DNA of 64,000 bases, taken from contig OZ010603.1 of NCBI GenBank assembly GCA_963932145.1, forward strand, positions 82,485,255 to 82,549,254, read 5' to 3'. The notes under the pieces were generated by a model that did not search any database, had not been told where the DNA came from, and saw nothing but the letters and a program-made list of their open reading frames with translations. The position numbers and the translations under genes are program-made. The number at the start of each line of letters is the position of its first letter. The stretch's first letter is position 1. The DNA is from Acanthosepion lycidas. Its lineage: Eukaryota; Mollusca; Cephalopoda; Sepiida; Sepiidae. Of the stretch, positions 50,968 through 63,813 are shown piece after piece.

Positions 50968-52907
50968 ATGCAAACAATTGAGTCTCATCAGTGGGATTTC
51001 CGTGAAAAATTTTATGGGCATAAAGTGGGTAATCACTGTTTATTTCTCTACTCTTTGCCATTCATATTTCTATTTCCATTCTTTAACTTAGCATTAGGTC
51101 AGGCCATTAACTCATTTATAATCTGCCTAAAAATATTTCATATCGCAATACATGGAAGAACAGTACCATGCAAACAATTGAGTCTCATCAGTGGGATTTC
51201 CGTGAAAAATTTTATGGGCATGGGGTGGGTAATAATTGTTTATTTCTCTACTCTTTGCCATTCATATTTCTATTTCCATTCTTTAACTTAGCATTAGGAC
51301 AGGCCATTAACTCATTTATAATCTGCCTAAAAATATTTCATATCGAGATACATGGAAGAACATTACTTTGCAAAAAATTGTGTCTCATTAGTGGGATTTC
51401 CGTGAAAAATTTTATGGGCATAAACTGGGTAATCACTGTTTATTTCTCTACTCTTTGCCATTTATATTTATATTTCCATTCTTTAACTATACATTAGGAC
51501 AGGCCATTAACTCATTTATAATCCGCCTAAAAATATTTTTCTGTGAAAAATTTTATGGGCATAAAGTGGGTAATCACTGTTTATTTCTCTACTCTTTGCC
51601 ATTCATATTTATATTTCCATTCTTTAACTTTACATTAGGACAGGCAATTAACTCATTTATAATCTGCCTAAAAATATTCCATATCGAGATACATGGAAGA
51701 ACAGTACTTTGCAAATAATTGAGTCCCATTAGTGGGATTTCCGTGAAAAATTTATGGGCATAAAGTGGGTAATCACTGTTTATTTCTCTACTCTTTGCCA
51801 TTCATATTTCTATTTCCATTCTTTAACTTTACATTAGGACAGGCCATTAAATCATTTATAACCCGCCTAAAAATATTTCATATCGAGATACATGGAAGAA
51901 CAGTACCATGCAAATAATTGAGTCTCATCAGTGGGATTTCCGTGAAAAATTTTATGGGCATAAAGTGCGTAATCACTGTTTATTTCTCTACTCTTTGCCA
52001 TTCATATTTCTATTTCCATTCGTTAACTTTACATTAGGACAGGCCATTAACTCATTTATAATCCGCATAAAAATATTTCATATCGAGATACATGGAAGAA
52101 CAGTACCATGCAAAGAATTGAGTCTCATCAGTGGGATTTCCGTGAAAAATTTTATGGGCATAAAGTGGGTAATCACTGTTTATTTCTCTACTCTTTGCCA
52201 TTCATATTTCTATTTCCATTCTTTAACTTTACATTAGGACAGGCAATTAACTCATTTATAATCCGCCTAAAAATATTTCATATCGAGATACATGGAAGAA
52301 CAGTACCATGCAAATAATTGAGTCTCATCAGCGGGATTTCCGTGAAAAATTTTATGGGCATAAAGTGGGTAATTACTGTTTATTTCTCTACTCTTTGCCA
52401 TTCATATTTCTATTTCCATTCTTTAAATTTACTTTAGGACAGGTCATTAACTCATTTATAATCTGCCTACAAATATTTCATATCGAGATACATGGAAGAA
52501 CAGTACTTTGCAAATAATTGAGTCTCATTAGTGGGATTTCCATGAAAAATTTTATGGGCATAACGTGGGTAATCACTGTTTATATCTCTACTCATTGCCA
52601 TTCATATTTCTATTTCCATTCTTTAACTTTATATTAGGATAGGCCATTGAATCATTTATAATCCGCCTAAAAATATTTCATATCGAGATACATGGAAGAA
52701 CAGTACCATGCAAATAATTGAGTATCATCAGTGGGATTTCCGTGAAAAATTTTATGGGCATAAAGTGGGTAATCACTATTTATTTCTCTACTCTTTGCCA
52801 TTCATATTTCTATTTCCATTCTTTAACTTTGCATTAGGACAGGCCATTAAATCATTTATAGTCTGCCTAAAAATATTTCATATCGAGATATATGGAAGAA
52901 CAGTACC
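50968..52907. repeat. F block, copy 1 (partner 53849-56789)
   Basis: Ordered units match a second block. 50968-51708 pairs with 53849-54589 at 2881 bp (including the rare GGGCATGGGGTGGGTAATAA). 51908-52507 pairs with 55590-56189 at 3682 bp (GTGCGTAATC with CATTCGTTAAC, then CAAAGAATTGAG, then CATCAGCGGG). 52708 pairs with 56590 at 3882 bp (GAGTATCATCAG). The spacing steps are four units and one unit, so copy 1 is shorter by five units. Confidence 0.9.
51368..51708. repeat. 341-bp composite (3 of 8)
   Basis: Join at about 51536-51540, followed by TTCTGTGAAAAA. The first half starts TTGCAAAAAATTGTGTC and has AACTATACATTAGG, shared with the composites at 54249 and (AACTATAC only) 62531. Confidence 0.95.
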
Positions 52908-53248
52908 ATGCAAACAATTGAGTCTCATCAGTGGGATTTCCGTGAAAAATTTTATGGGCATAAAGTGGGTAATCACTGTTTATTTCTCTACTCTTTGCCA
53001 TTCATATTTCTATTTCCATTCTTTAACTTTACATTAGGACAGGCCATTAACTCATTTATAATCCGCCTAAAAATATTTTTCCGTGAAAAATTTTATGGGC
53101 ATAAAGTGGGTAATCACTGTTTATTTCTCTACTCTTTGCCATTCATATTTATATTTCCATTCTTTAACTTTACATTAGGACAGGCCATTAACTCATTTAT
53201 AATCTGCCTAAAAATATTTCATATCGAGATACATGGAAGAACAGTACA
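52908..53248. repeat. 341-bp composite (4 of 8)
   Basis: Join at about 53076-53080. It begins ATGCAAACAATTG and is followed by a TTGCAAATAATTG unit, as in the 741-bp repeats, so it is a third relative of that group. Confidence 0.95.
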
Positions 53249-53648
53249 TTGCAAATAATTGAGTCTCATTAGTGGGATTTCCGTGAAAAATTTTATGGGC
53301 ATAAAGTGGGTAATCACTGTTTATTTCTCTACCCTTTGCCATTCATATTTATATTTCCATTCTTTACCTTAGCATTAGGACAGGCCATTAAATCATTTAT
53401 AATCTGCTAAAAATATTTCATATCGAGATACATGGAAGAACAGTACCATGCAAATAATTGAGTCACATCAGTGGGATTTCCGTGAAAAATTTTATGGGCA
53501 TAAAGTGGGTAATCACTATTTATTTCTCTACTCTTTGCCATTCATATTTCTATTTCCATTCTTTAACTTTACATTAAGACAGGCCATTAAATCATTTATA
53601 ATCTGCCTAAAAAATATTTCATATCGAGATACATGGAAGAACAGTACC
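53249..53648. repeat. B2-type segment inside domain F
   Basis: The stretch from about 53321 to 53560 carries the B2 combination: TCTCTACCCTTTGCC, TTTACCTTAGCATTAGG, CTGCTAAAAATATTTC (199-bp unit), GAGTCACATCAGTGGG and CACTATTTATTTCTC. It reads almost base for base like about 15541-15780. Flanking units are ordinary F types. Confidence 0.85.
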
Positions 53649-53848
53649 ATGCAAACAATTGAGTCTCATCAGTGGGATTTCCGTGAAAAATTTTATGGGC
53701 ATAAAGTGGGTAATCACTATTTATTTCTCTACTCTTTGCCATTCATATTTCTATTTCCATTCTTTAACTTATCATTAGGACAGGCCATTAAATCATTTAT
53801 AATCGGCCTAAAAATATTTCATATCGAGATACATGGAAGAACAGTACC

Positions 53849-56789
53849 ATGCAAACAATTGAGTCTCATCAGTGGGATTTCCGTGAAAAATTTTATGGGC
53901 ATAAAGTGGGTAATCACTGTTTCTTTCTCTACTCTTTGCCATTCATATTTCTATTTCCATTCTTTAACTTAGCATTAGGTCAGGCCATTAACTCATTTAT
54001 AATCTGCCTAAAAATATTTCATATCGCAATACATGGAAGAACAGTACCATGCAAACAATTGAGTCTCATCAGTGGGATTTCCGTGAAAAATTTTATGGGC
54101 ATGGGGTGGGTAATAATTGTTTATTTCTCTACTCTTTGCCATTCATATTTCTATTTCCATTCTTTAACTTAGCATTAGGACAGGCCATTAACTCATTTAT
54201 AATCTGCCTAAAAATATTTCATATCGAGATACATGGAAGAACATTACTTTGCAAAAAATTGTGTCTCATTAGTGGGATTTCCGTGAAAAATTTTATGGGC
54301 ATAAACTGGGTAATCACTGTTTATTTCTCTACTCTTTGCCATTTATATTTATATTTCCATTCTTTAACTATACATTAGGACAGGCCATTAACTCATTTAT
54401 AATCCGCCTAAAAATATTTTTCTGTGAAAAATTTTATGGGCATAAAGTGGGTAATCACTGTTTATTTATCTACTCTTTGCCATTCATATTTATATTTCCA
54501 TTCTTTAACTTTACATTAGGACAGGCCATTAACTCATTTATAATCTGCCTAAAAATATTTCATATCGAGATACATGGAAGAACAGTACTTTGCAAATAAT
54601 TGAGTCCCATTAGTGGGATTTCCGAGAAAAAATTTCATGGGCATAAAGTGGGTAATCACTGTTTATTTCTCTACTCTTTGCCATTCATATTTCTATGTCC
54701 CTTCTTTAACTTAGCATTAGGACAGGTCTTTAAATCATTTATAATTTGTCTAAAAATATTTCATATCAAGATACATGGAAGAACAGTACCATGCAAATAA
54801 TTGAGTCTCATTAGTGGGATTTCCGTGAAAAATTTATGGGCATAAAGTGGGTAATCACTGTTTATTTCTCTACTCTTTGCCATTCATATTTATATTTCCA
54901 TTCTTTAACTTAGCATTAGGTCAGGCCATTAACTCATTTATAATCTGCCTAAAAATATTTCATATCGCAATACATGGAAGAACAGTACCATGCAAACAAT
55001 TGAGTCTCATCAGTGGGATTTCCGTGAAAAATTTTATGGGCATAAAGTGGGTAATCACTGTTTATTTCTCTACTCTTTGCCATTCATATTTCTATTTCCA
55101 TTCTTTAACTTAGCATTAGGACAGGCCATTAACTCATTTATAATCTGCCTAAATATATTTCATATCGAGATACATGGAAGAACAGTACTTTGCAAAAAAT
55201 TGTGTCTCATTAGTGGGATTTCCATGAAAAATTTCATGGGCATAAAGTGGGTAATCACTGTTTATTTCTCCTCTCTTTGCAATTCATATTACTATTTCCA
55301 TTCTTTAACTTTACATTAGGACAGGCCATTACCTCATTTATAATCTGCCTAAAAATATTTCATATCGAGATACATGGAAGAACAGTAATTTGCAAATAAT
55401 TGAGTCTCATTAGTGGGATTTCCGTGAAAAATTTTATGGGCATAAAGTGGGTAATCACTGTTTATTTCTCTACTCTTTGCCATTCATATTTATATTTCCA
55501 TTCTTTAACTTTACATTAGGACAGGCCATTAACTCATTTATAACCCGCCTAAAAATATTTCATATCGAGATACATGGAAGAACAGTACCATGCAAATAAT
55601 TGAGTCTCATCAGTGGGATTTCCGTGAAAAATTTTATGGGCATAAAGTGCGTAATCACTGTTTATTTCTCTACTCTTTGCCATTCATATTTCTATTTCCA
55701 TTCGTTAACTTTACATTAGGACAGGCCATTAACTCATTTATAATCCGCATAAAAATATTTCATATCGAGATACATGGAAGAACAGTACCATGCAAAGAAT
55801 TGAGTCTCATCAGTGGGATTTCCGTGAAAAATTTTATGGGCATAAAGTGGGTAATCACTGTTTATTTCTCTACTCTTTGCCATTCATATTTCTATTTCCA
55901 TTCTTTAACTTTACATTAGGACAGGCAATTAACTCATTTATAATCCGCCTAAAAATATTTCATATCGAGATACATGGAAGAACAGTACCATGCAAATAAT
56001 TGAGTCTCATCAGCGGGATTTCCGTGAAAAATTTTATGGGCATAAAGTGGGTAATTACTGTTTATTTCTCTACTCTTTGCCATTCATATTTCTATTTCCA
56101 TTCTTTAAATTTACATTAGGACAGGTCATTAACTCATTTATAATCTGCCTACAAATATTTCATATCGAGATACATGGAAGAACAGTACTTTGCAAATAAT
56201 TGAGTCTCATTAGTGGGATTTCCATGAAAAATTTTATGGGCATAACGTGGGTAATCACTGTTTATATCTCTACTCATTGCCATTCATATTTCTATTTCCA
56301 TTCTTTAACTTAGCATTAGGACAGGCCATTAAATCATTTATAATCCGCCTAAAAGTATTTCATATCGAGATACATGGAAGAACAGTACCATGCAAATTAT
56401 TGAGTCTCATCAGTGGGATTTACGTGAAAAATTTTATGGGCATAAATTTGATAATCACTGTTTATTTCTCTACTCTTTGCCATTCATATTTGTATTTCCA
56501 TTCTTTAACTTTATATTAGGATAGGCCATTGAATCATTTATAATCCGCCTAAAAATATTTCATATCGAGATACATGGAAGAACAGTACCATGCAAATAAT
56601 TGAGTATCATCAGTGGGATTTCCGTGAAAAATTTTATGGGCATAAAGTGGGTAATCACTATTTATTTCTCTACTCTTTGCCATTCATATTTCTATTTCCA
56701 TTCTTTAACTTTGCATTAGGACAGGCCATTAAATCATTTATAGTCTGCCTAAAAAGATTTTATATCGAGATATATGGAAGAACAGTACC
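53849..56789. repeat. F block, copy 2 (partner 50968-52907)
   Basis: This is the longer version of the block. It contains units absent from copy 1: those around 54590-55589 and one at 56190-56589. Its stretch 54418-55389 also resembles 62700-63472, including GACAGGTCTTTAAATC with ATATCAAGATACATGG, and CTCCTCTCTTTGC with CATATTACTATTTC. Confidence 0.88.
54249..54589. repeat. 341-bp composite (5 of 8)
   Basis: Join at about 54417-54421 with TTCTGTGAAAAA. It is the 2881-bp-spaced partner of the composite at 51368. Confidence 0.95.
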
Positions 56790-57589
56790 ATGCAAATAAT
56801 TGAGTCTCATCAGTGGGATTTCCGTCAAAAATTTTATGTGCATAAAGTGGGTAATCACTGTTTATTTCTCTACTCTTTGCCATTCATATTTCTATTTCCA
56901 TTCTTTAACTTTACATTAGGACAGGCCATTAAATCATTTATAATCTGCCTAAAAATATTTCATATCGAGATATATGGAAGAACAGTAGCATGCAAATAAT
57001 TGAGTCTCATCAGTGGGATTTCCGTGAAAAATTTTATGGGCATAAAGTGGGTAATCACTGTTTATTTCTCTACTCTTTGCCATTCATATTTCTATTTCCA
57101 TTCTTTAACTTTACATTAAGACAGGCCATTAAATCATTTATAATCTGCCTAAAAATATTTCATATCGCAATACATGGAAGAACAGTACCATGCAAATAAT
57201 TGAGTCTCATCAGTGGGATTTCCGTGAAAAATTTTATGGGCATAAAATGGGTAATCACTGTTTACTTATCTACTCTTTGCCATTCATATTTCTATTTCCA
57301 TTCTTTAACTTAGCATTAGGACAGGCCATTAACTCATTTATAATCTGCTTAAAAATATTTCATATAGAGTTACATGGAAGAACAGTACCATGCAAATAAT
57401 TGAGTCTCATCAGTGGGATTTCCGTGAAAAATTTTATGGGCATAAAGAGTGTAATCACTGTTTATTTCTCTACTCTTTGCCATTCATATTTCTATTTCCA
57501 TTCTTTAACTTTACATTAAGACAGGCCATTAAATCATTTATAATCTGCCTAAAAATATTTCATATCGAGATACATGGAAGAACAGTACC

Positions 57590-58191
57590 ATGCAAATAAT
57601 TGAGTCTCATCAGTGGGATTTCCGTGACAAAGTTTATGGGCATAAAGAGTGTAATCACTGTTTATTTCTCTACTCTTTGCCATTCATATTCCTATTTCCA
57701 TTCTTTAACTTTACATTAAGACAGGCCATTAAATCATTTATAATCTGCCTAAAAATATTTCATTATCGAGTTACATGGAAGAACAGTACCATGCAAATAA
57801 TTGAGTCTCATCAGTGGGATTTCCGTGAAAAATTTTATGGGCATAAAGTGGGTAATCACTGTTTATTTCTCTACTCTTTGCCTTTCATTTTTCTATTTCC
57901 ATTCTTTAACTTTACATTAGGACAGGCCGTTAACTCATTTATAGTCTGCCTAAAAATATTTCATTATCGAGATACATGGATGAACAGTACCATGCAATTT
58001 ATTGAGTCTCATCAGTGGGATTTCCGTGAAAAATTTTATGGGCATAAAGTGGGTAATCACTGTTTATTTATCTACTCTTTGCCATTCATATTTCTATTTC
58101 CATTCTTTAACTTTACATTAAGACAGGCCATTAAATCATTTATAATCTGCCTAAAAATATTTCATATCGAGATACATGGAAGAACAGTAGC
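57590..58191. repeat. Isolated 201-bp E-type units inside domain F
   Basis: Two 201-bp units (57590, 57791) and the next form a 203-codon ORF. The middle one has TTGCCTTTCATTTTTC, GGCCGTTAACTC, TTTATAGTCTGCC and TTCATTATCGAG, matching E units at 41267 and 44278 over roughly 150 bp. The first has AGAGTGTAATCAC, otherwise common in domain D. Confidence 0.8.
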
Positions 58192-58991
58192 ATGCAAATA
58201 ATTGAGTCTCATCAGTGGGATTTCCGTGAAAAATTTTATGGGCATAAAGTGGGTAATCACTGTTTATTTATCTACTCTTTGCCATTCATATTTCTATTTC
58301 CATTCTTTAACTTTACATTGGGACAGGCCATTAACTCATTTATAATCCGCCTAGAAATATTTAATATCGAGATACATGGATGAACAGTACCATGCAATTT
58401 ATTGAGTCTCATCAGTGGGATTTCCGTGAAAAATTTTATGGGCATAAAGAGTGTAATCACTGTTTATTTCTCTACTCTTTGCCATTCATATTTCTATTTC
58501 CATTCTTTAACTTTACATTAAGACAGGCCATTAAATCATTTATAATCTGCCTAAAAATATTTCATATCGAGATACATGGAAGAACAGTAGCATGCAAATA
58601 ATTGAGTCTCATCAGTGGGATTTCCGTGAAAAATTTTATGGGCATAAAGTGGGTAATCACTGTTTATTTATCTACTCTTTGCCATTCATATTTCTATTTC
58701 CATTCTTTAACTTTACATTGGGACAGGCCATTAACTCATTTATAATCCGCCTAAAAATATTTAATATCGAGATACATGGATGAACGGTACCATGCAAATT
58801 ATTGAGTCTCATCAGTGGGATTTCCGTGAAAAATTTTATGGGCATAAAGAGTGTAATCACTGTTTATTTCTCTACACTTTGCCATTCATATTTCTATTTC
58901 CATTCTTTAACTTTACATTGGGACAGGCCATTAACTCATTTATAATCCGCCTAAAAATATTTCATATCGAGATACATGGATGAACAGTACC
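57992..58991. repeat. 400-bp dimer, ~2.5 copies
   Basis: A unit preceded by ATACATGGATGAACAG and starting ATGCAATTTATTGAG or ATGCAAATTATTGAG alternates with a unit having TTATTTATCTACTC and TTTACATTGGGACAGG. The pattern starts at 57992, 58391 and 58791. Units 58192 and 58592 differ by about one base. It is a recent dimer expansion. Confidence 0.85.
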
Positions 58992-59590
58992 ATGCAAATA
59001 ATTGAGTCTCATCAGCGGGATTTCCGTGAAAAATTTTATGGGCATAAAGTGTGTAATCACTGTTAATTTCTCAAATCTTTGCCATTCATATTTCTATTTC
59101 CATTCTTTAAATTTACATTAGGACAGGCCATTAACTCATTTATAATCTGCCTAAAAATATTTCGTATCGAGATACATGGAAGAACAGTACTTTGCAAATA
59201 ATTGAGTCTCATCAGTGGGATTTCCGTGAAAAATTTTATGGGCATAAAGTGGGTAATCACTGTTTATTTCTGTACTCTTTGCCATTCATATTTCTATTTC
59301 CATTTTTAACTTAGCATTAGGACAGGCCAGTAACTCATTTATAATCTGCCTAAAAATATTTCATATCGCAATACATGGAAGAACAGTACCATGCAAACAA
59401 TTGAGTCTCATCAGTGGGATTTCCGTGAAAAATTTTATGGGCATAAAGTGGGTAATCACTGTATATTTCTCAACTCTTTGCCATTCATATTTCTATTTCC
59501 ATTCTTTAACTTAGCATTAGGACAGGCCATTAACTCATTTATGATCTGCCTAAAAATATTTCATATCGAGATACATGGAAGAACAGTACC

Positions 59591-59931
59591 ATGCAAATAA
59601 TTGAGTCTCATCAGTGGTATTTGCGTGAAAAATTTTATGGGCATAAAGTGGGTAATCACTGTTTATTTCTCTACTCTTTGCCATTCATATTTCTATTTCC
59701 ATTCTTTAAATTTACATTAGGACAGGCCTTTAACTCATTTATAATCCGCCTAAAAATATTTTTCCAGGAAAAATTTGATGGGCATAGAGTGGGTAATCAC
59801 TGTTTATTTCTCTACTCTTTGCCATTCATATTTATATTTCCATTCTTTAACTTTACATTAGGACAGGCCATTAACTCATTTATAATCTGCCTAAAAATAT
59901 TACATATCGAGATACATGGAAGAACAGTACC
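59591..59931. repeat. 341-bp composite (6 of 8), most diverged
   Basis: Join at about 59759-59763. The sequence after it, TTCCAGGAAAAATTTGATGG with GCATAGAGTGGG, has private changes not found in the other seven, suggesting an older copy of the same deletion. Confidence 0.93.
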
Positions 59932-60131
59932 ATGCAAATAATTGAGTCTCATCAGTGGGATTTCCGTGAAAAATTTTATGGGCATAATGTGGGTAATCAC
60001 TGTTTATTTCTCTACTCTTTGCCATTCATATTTCTATTTCCATTCTTTAACTTATCATTAGGACAGGCCATTAAATCATTTATAATCTGCCTAAAAATAT
60101 TTCATATCGAGATACATGGAAGAACAGTACC

Positions 60132-62330
60132 ATGCAAACAATTGAGTCTCATCAGTGGGATTTCCGTGAAAAATTTTATGGGCATAAAGTGGGTAATCAC
60201 TGTTTATTTCTCTACTCTTTGCCATTCATATTTCTATTTCCATTCTTCAACTTAGCATTAGGACAGGCCATTAACTCATTTATAATCTGCCTAAAAATAT
60301 TTCATATTGCAATACATGGAAGAACAGTACCATGGAAACAATTGAGTCTCATCAGTGGGATTTCCGTGAAAAATTTTATGGGCATAAAGTGGGTAATCAC
60401 TGTTTATTTCTCTACTCTTTGCCATTCATATTTCTATTTCCATTCTTTAACTTAGAATTAGGTCAGGCCATTAACTCATTTATAATCTGCCTAAAAATAT
60501 TTCATATCGCAATACATGGAAGAACAGTACTATACAAACAATTGAGTCTCATCAGTGGGATTTCCGTGAAAAATTTTATGGGCATGAAGTGGGTAATCAC
60601 TGTTTATTTCTCTACTCTTTGCCATTCATATTTCTATTTCCATTCTTTAAATTAGCATTAGGACAGGCCATTAACTCATTTATAATCTGCCTAAAAATAT
60701 TTCATATCGAGATACATGGAAGAACAGTACTTTGCGAAAAATTGTGTCTCATTAGTGGGATTTCCGTGAAAAATTTTATGGGCATAAAGTGGGTAATCAC
60801 TGTTTATTTCTCTACTCTTTGCCATTCATATTTATATTTCCATTCTTTAACTTTGCATTAGGACAGGTCTTTAAATCTTTTATAATTTGTCCAAAAATAT
60901 TTCATATCAAGATACATGGAAGAACAGTACCATGCAAATAATTGAGTCTCATTAGTGGGATTTCCGTGAAAAATTTTATGGGCATAAAGTGGGTAATCAC
61001 TGTTTATTTCTCTACTCTTTGCCATTCATATTTCTATTTCCATTCTTTAACTTAGCATTATGATAGGCCATTAACTCATTTTTAATCTGCCTAAAAATAT
61101 TTCATATCGAGATACATGGAAGAAGAGTACCATGCAAATAATGGAGTCTCATTAGTGGGATTTCCGTGAAAAATTTTATGGGCATAAAGTGGGTAATCAC
61201 TGTTTATTTCTCTACTCTTTGCCATTCATATTTATATTTCCATTCTTTAACTTTACATTAGGATAGGCCATTAACTCATTTATAATCCGCCTAAAATATT
61301 TCATATCGAGATACATGTAAGAACAGTACCATGCAAATAATTGAGTCTCATCAGTGGGATTTCCGTGAAAAATTTTATTGGCATAAAGTGGGTAATCACT
61401 GTTTATTTCTCTACTCTTTGCCATTCATATTTCTATTTCCATTCTTTAACTTTACATTAGGACAGGCCATTAACTCATTTATAATCTGCTTAAAAATATT
61501 TCATATCGAGATACATGGAAGAACAGTACTTTGCAAATAATGGAGTCTCATTAGTGGGATTTACGTGAAAAATTTTATGGGCATAAAGTGGGTAATCACT
61601 GTTTATTTCTCTACTCTTTGCCATTCATATTTCTATTTCCATTCTTTAACTTTACATTAGGACAGGACATTAAATCATTTATAATCTGCCTAAAAATATT
61701 TCATATCGAGATACATGGAAGAACAGTACCATGCAAATAATTGAGTCTCATCAGTGGGATTTCCGTGAAAAATTTTATGGGCATAAAGTGGGTAATCACT
61801 TTTTATTTCTCTACTCTTTGCCATTCATATTTCTATTTCCATTCTTCAACTTAGCATTAGGACAGGCCATTAACTCATTTATAATCTGCCTAAAAATATT
61901 TCATATTGCAATATATGGAAGAACAGTACCATGCAAACAATTGAGTCTCATCAGTGGGATTTCTGTGAAAAATTTTATGGGCATAAAGTGGGTAATCACT
62001 GTTTATTTCTCTACTCTTTGCCATTCATATTTCTATTTCCATTCTTTAACTTAGCATTAGGTCAGGCCATTAACTCATTTATAATCTGCCTAAAAATATT
62101 TCATATCGCAATACATGGAAGAACAGTACCATGCAAACAATTGAGTCTCATCAGTGGGATTTCCGTGAAAAATTTTATGGGCATAAAGTGGGTAATCACT
62201 GTTTATTTCTCTACTCTTTGCCATTCATATTTCTATTTCCATTCTTTAACTTAGCATTAGGACAGGCCATTAACTCATTTATAATCTGCCTAAAAATATT
62301 TCATATCGCAATACATGGAAGAACAGTACC
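60132..62330. repeat. Three-unit block repeated at ~1.6 kb
   Basis: Units 60132, 60332 and 60532 match 61731, 61931 and 62131 (spacing 1599). The first pair has CATTCTTCAACTTAGC with ATATTGCAATA, the second GGTCAGGCC with ATCGCAATACATGG, and the third CAAACAATTGAG. Intervening units are ordinary F types. Confidence 0.75.
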
Positions 62331-62530
62331 ATGCAAACAATTGAGTCTCATCAGTGGGATTTCCGTGAAAAATTTTATGGGCATAAAGTGGGTAATCACT
62401 GTTTATTTCTCTACTCTTTGCCATTCATATTACTATTTCCATTCTTTAACTTAGCATTAGGATAGGCCATTAACTCATTTATAATCCGCCTAAAAATATT
62501 TCATATCGAGATACATGGAAGAACACTACC

Positions 62531-62871
62531 ATGCAAATAATTGAGTCTCATCAGTGGGATTTCCGTGAAAAATTTTATGGGCATAAAGTGGGTAATCACT
62601 GTTTATTTCTCTACTCTTTGCCATTTATATTTATATTTCCATTCTTTAACTATACATTAGGACAGGCCATTAACTCATTTATAATCCGCCTAAAAATATT
62701 TTTCCGTGAAAAATTTTATGGGCATAAAGTGGGTAATCACTGTTTATTTATCTACTCTTTGCCATTCATATTTATATTTCCATTCTTTAACTTTACATTA
62801 GGACAGGCAATTAACTCATTTATAATCTGCCTAAAAATATTCCATATCGAGATACATGGAAGAACAGTACT
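62531..62871. repeat. 341-bp composite (7 of 8)
   Basis: Join at about 62699-62703. The second half and the following units resemble 54418-54790, about 8.28 kb upstream. Confidence 0.95.
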
Positions 62872-63472
62872 TTGCAAATAATTGAGTCCCATTAGTGGGA
62901 TTTCCGAGAAAAAATTTCATGGGCATAAAGTGGGTAATCACTGTTTATTTCTCTACTCTTTGCCATTCATATTTCTATTTCCCTTCTTTAACTTAGCATT
63001 AGGACAGGTCTTTAAATCATTTATAATTTGTCTAAAAATATTTCATATCAAGATACATGGAAGAACAGTACCATGGAAATAATTGAGTCTCATTAGTGGG
63101 ATTTCCGTGAAAAATTTTATGGGCATAAAGTGGGTAATCACTGTTTATTTCTCTACTCTTTGCTATTCATATTTTTATTTCCATTCTTTAACTTAGCATT
63201 AGGTCAGGCCATTAACTCATTTATAATCTGCCTAAAAATATTTCATATCGAGATACATGGAAGAACAGTACTTTGCAAAGAATTGTGTCTCATTAGTGGG
63301 ATTTCCGTGAAAAATTTTATGGGCATAAAGTGGGTAATCACTGTTTATTTCTCCTCTCTTTGCCATTCATATTACTATTTCTATTCTTTAACTTTACATT
63401 AGGACAGGCCATTAACTCATTTATAATCAGCCTAAAAATATTTCATATCGAGATACATGGAAGAACACTACG

Positions 63473-63813
63473 ATGCAAATAATTGAGTCTCATCAGTGAG
63501 ATTTCCGTGAAAGATTTTATGGGCATAAAGTGGGTAATCACTGTTTATTTCTCTACTCTTTGCCATTCATATTTCTATTTCCATTCTTTAACTTTACATT
63601 AGGACAGTCCCTTAACTCATTTATAATCGGCCTAAAAATATTTTTCCGTGAAAAATTTTATGGGTATAAAGTGGGTAATCACTGTTTATTTATCTACTCT
63701 TTGCCATTCATATTTATATTTCCATTCTTTAACTTTACATTAGGACAGGCCATTAACTCATTTATAATCTGCCTAAAAATATTTCATATCGAGATACATG
63801 GAAGAACAGTACT
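63473..63813. repeat. 341-bp composite (8 of 8)
   Basis: Join at about 63641-63645. It has private GGACAGTCCCTTAAC and AATCGGCC before the join and GGGTATAAAGTGGG after it, the latter also in the first composite at 49486. Confidence 0.94.
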
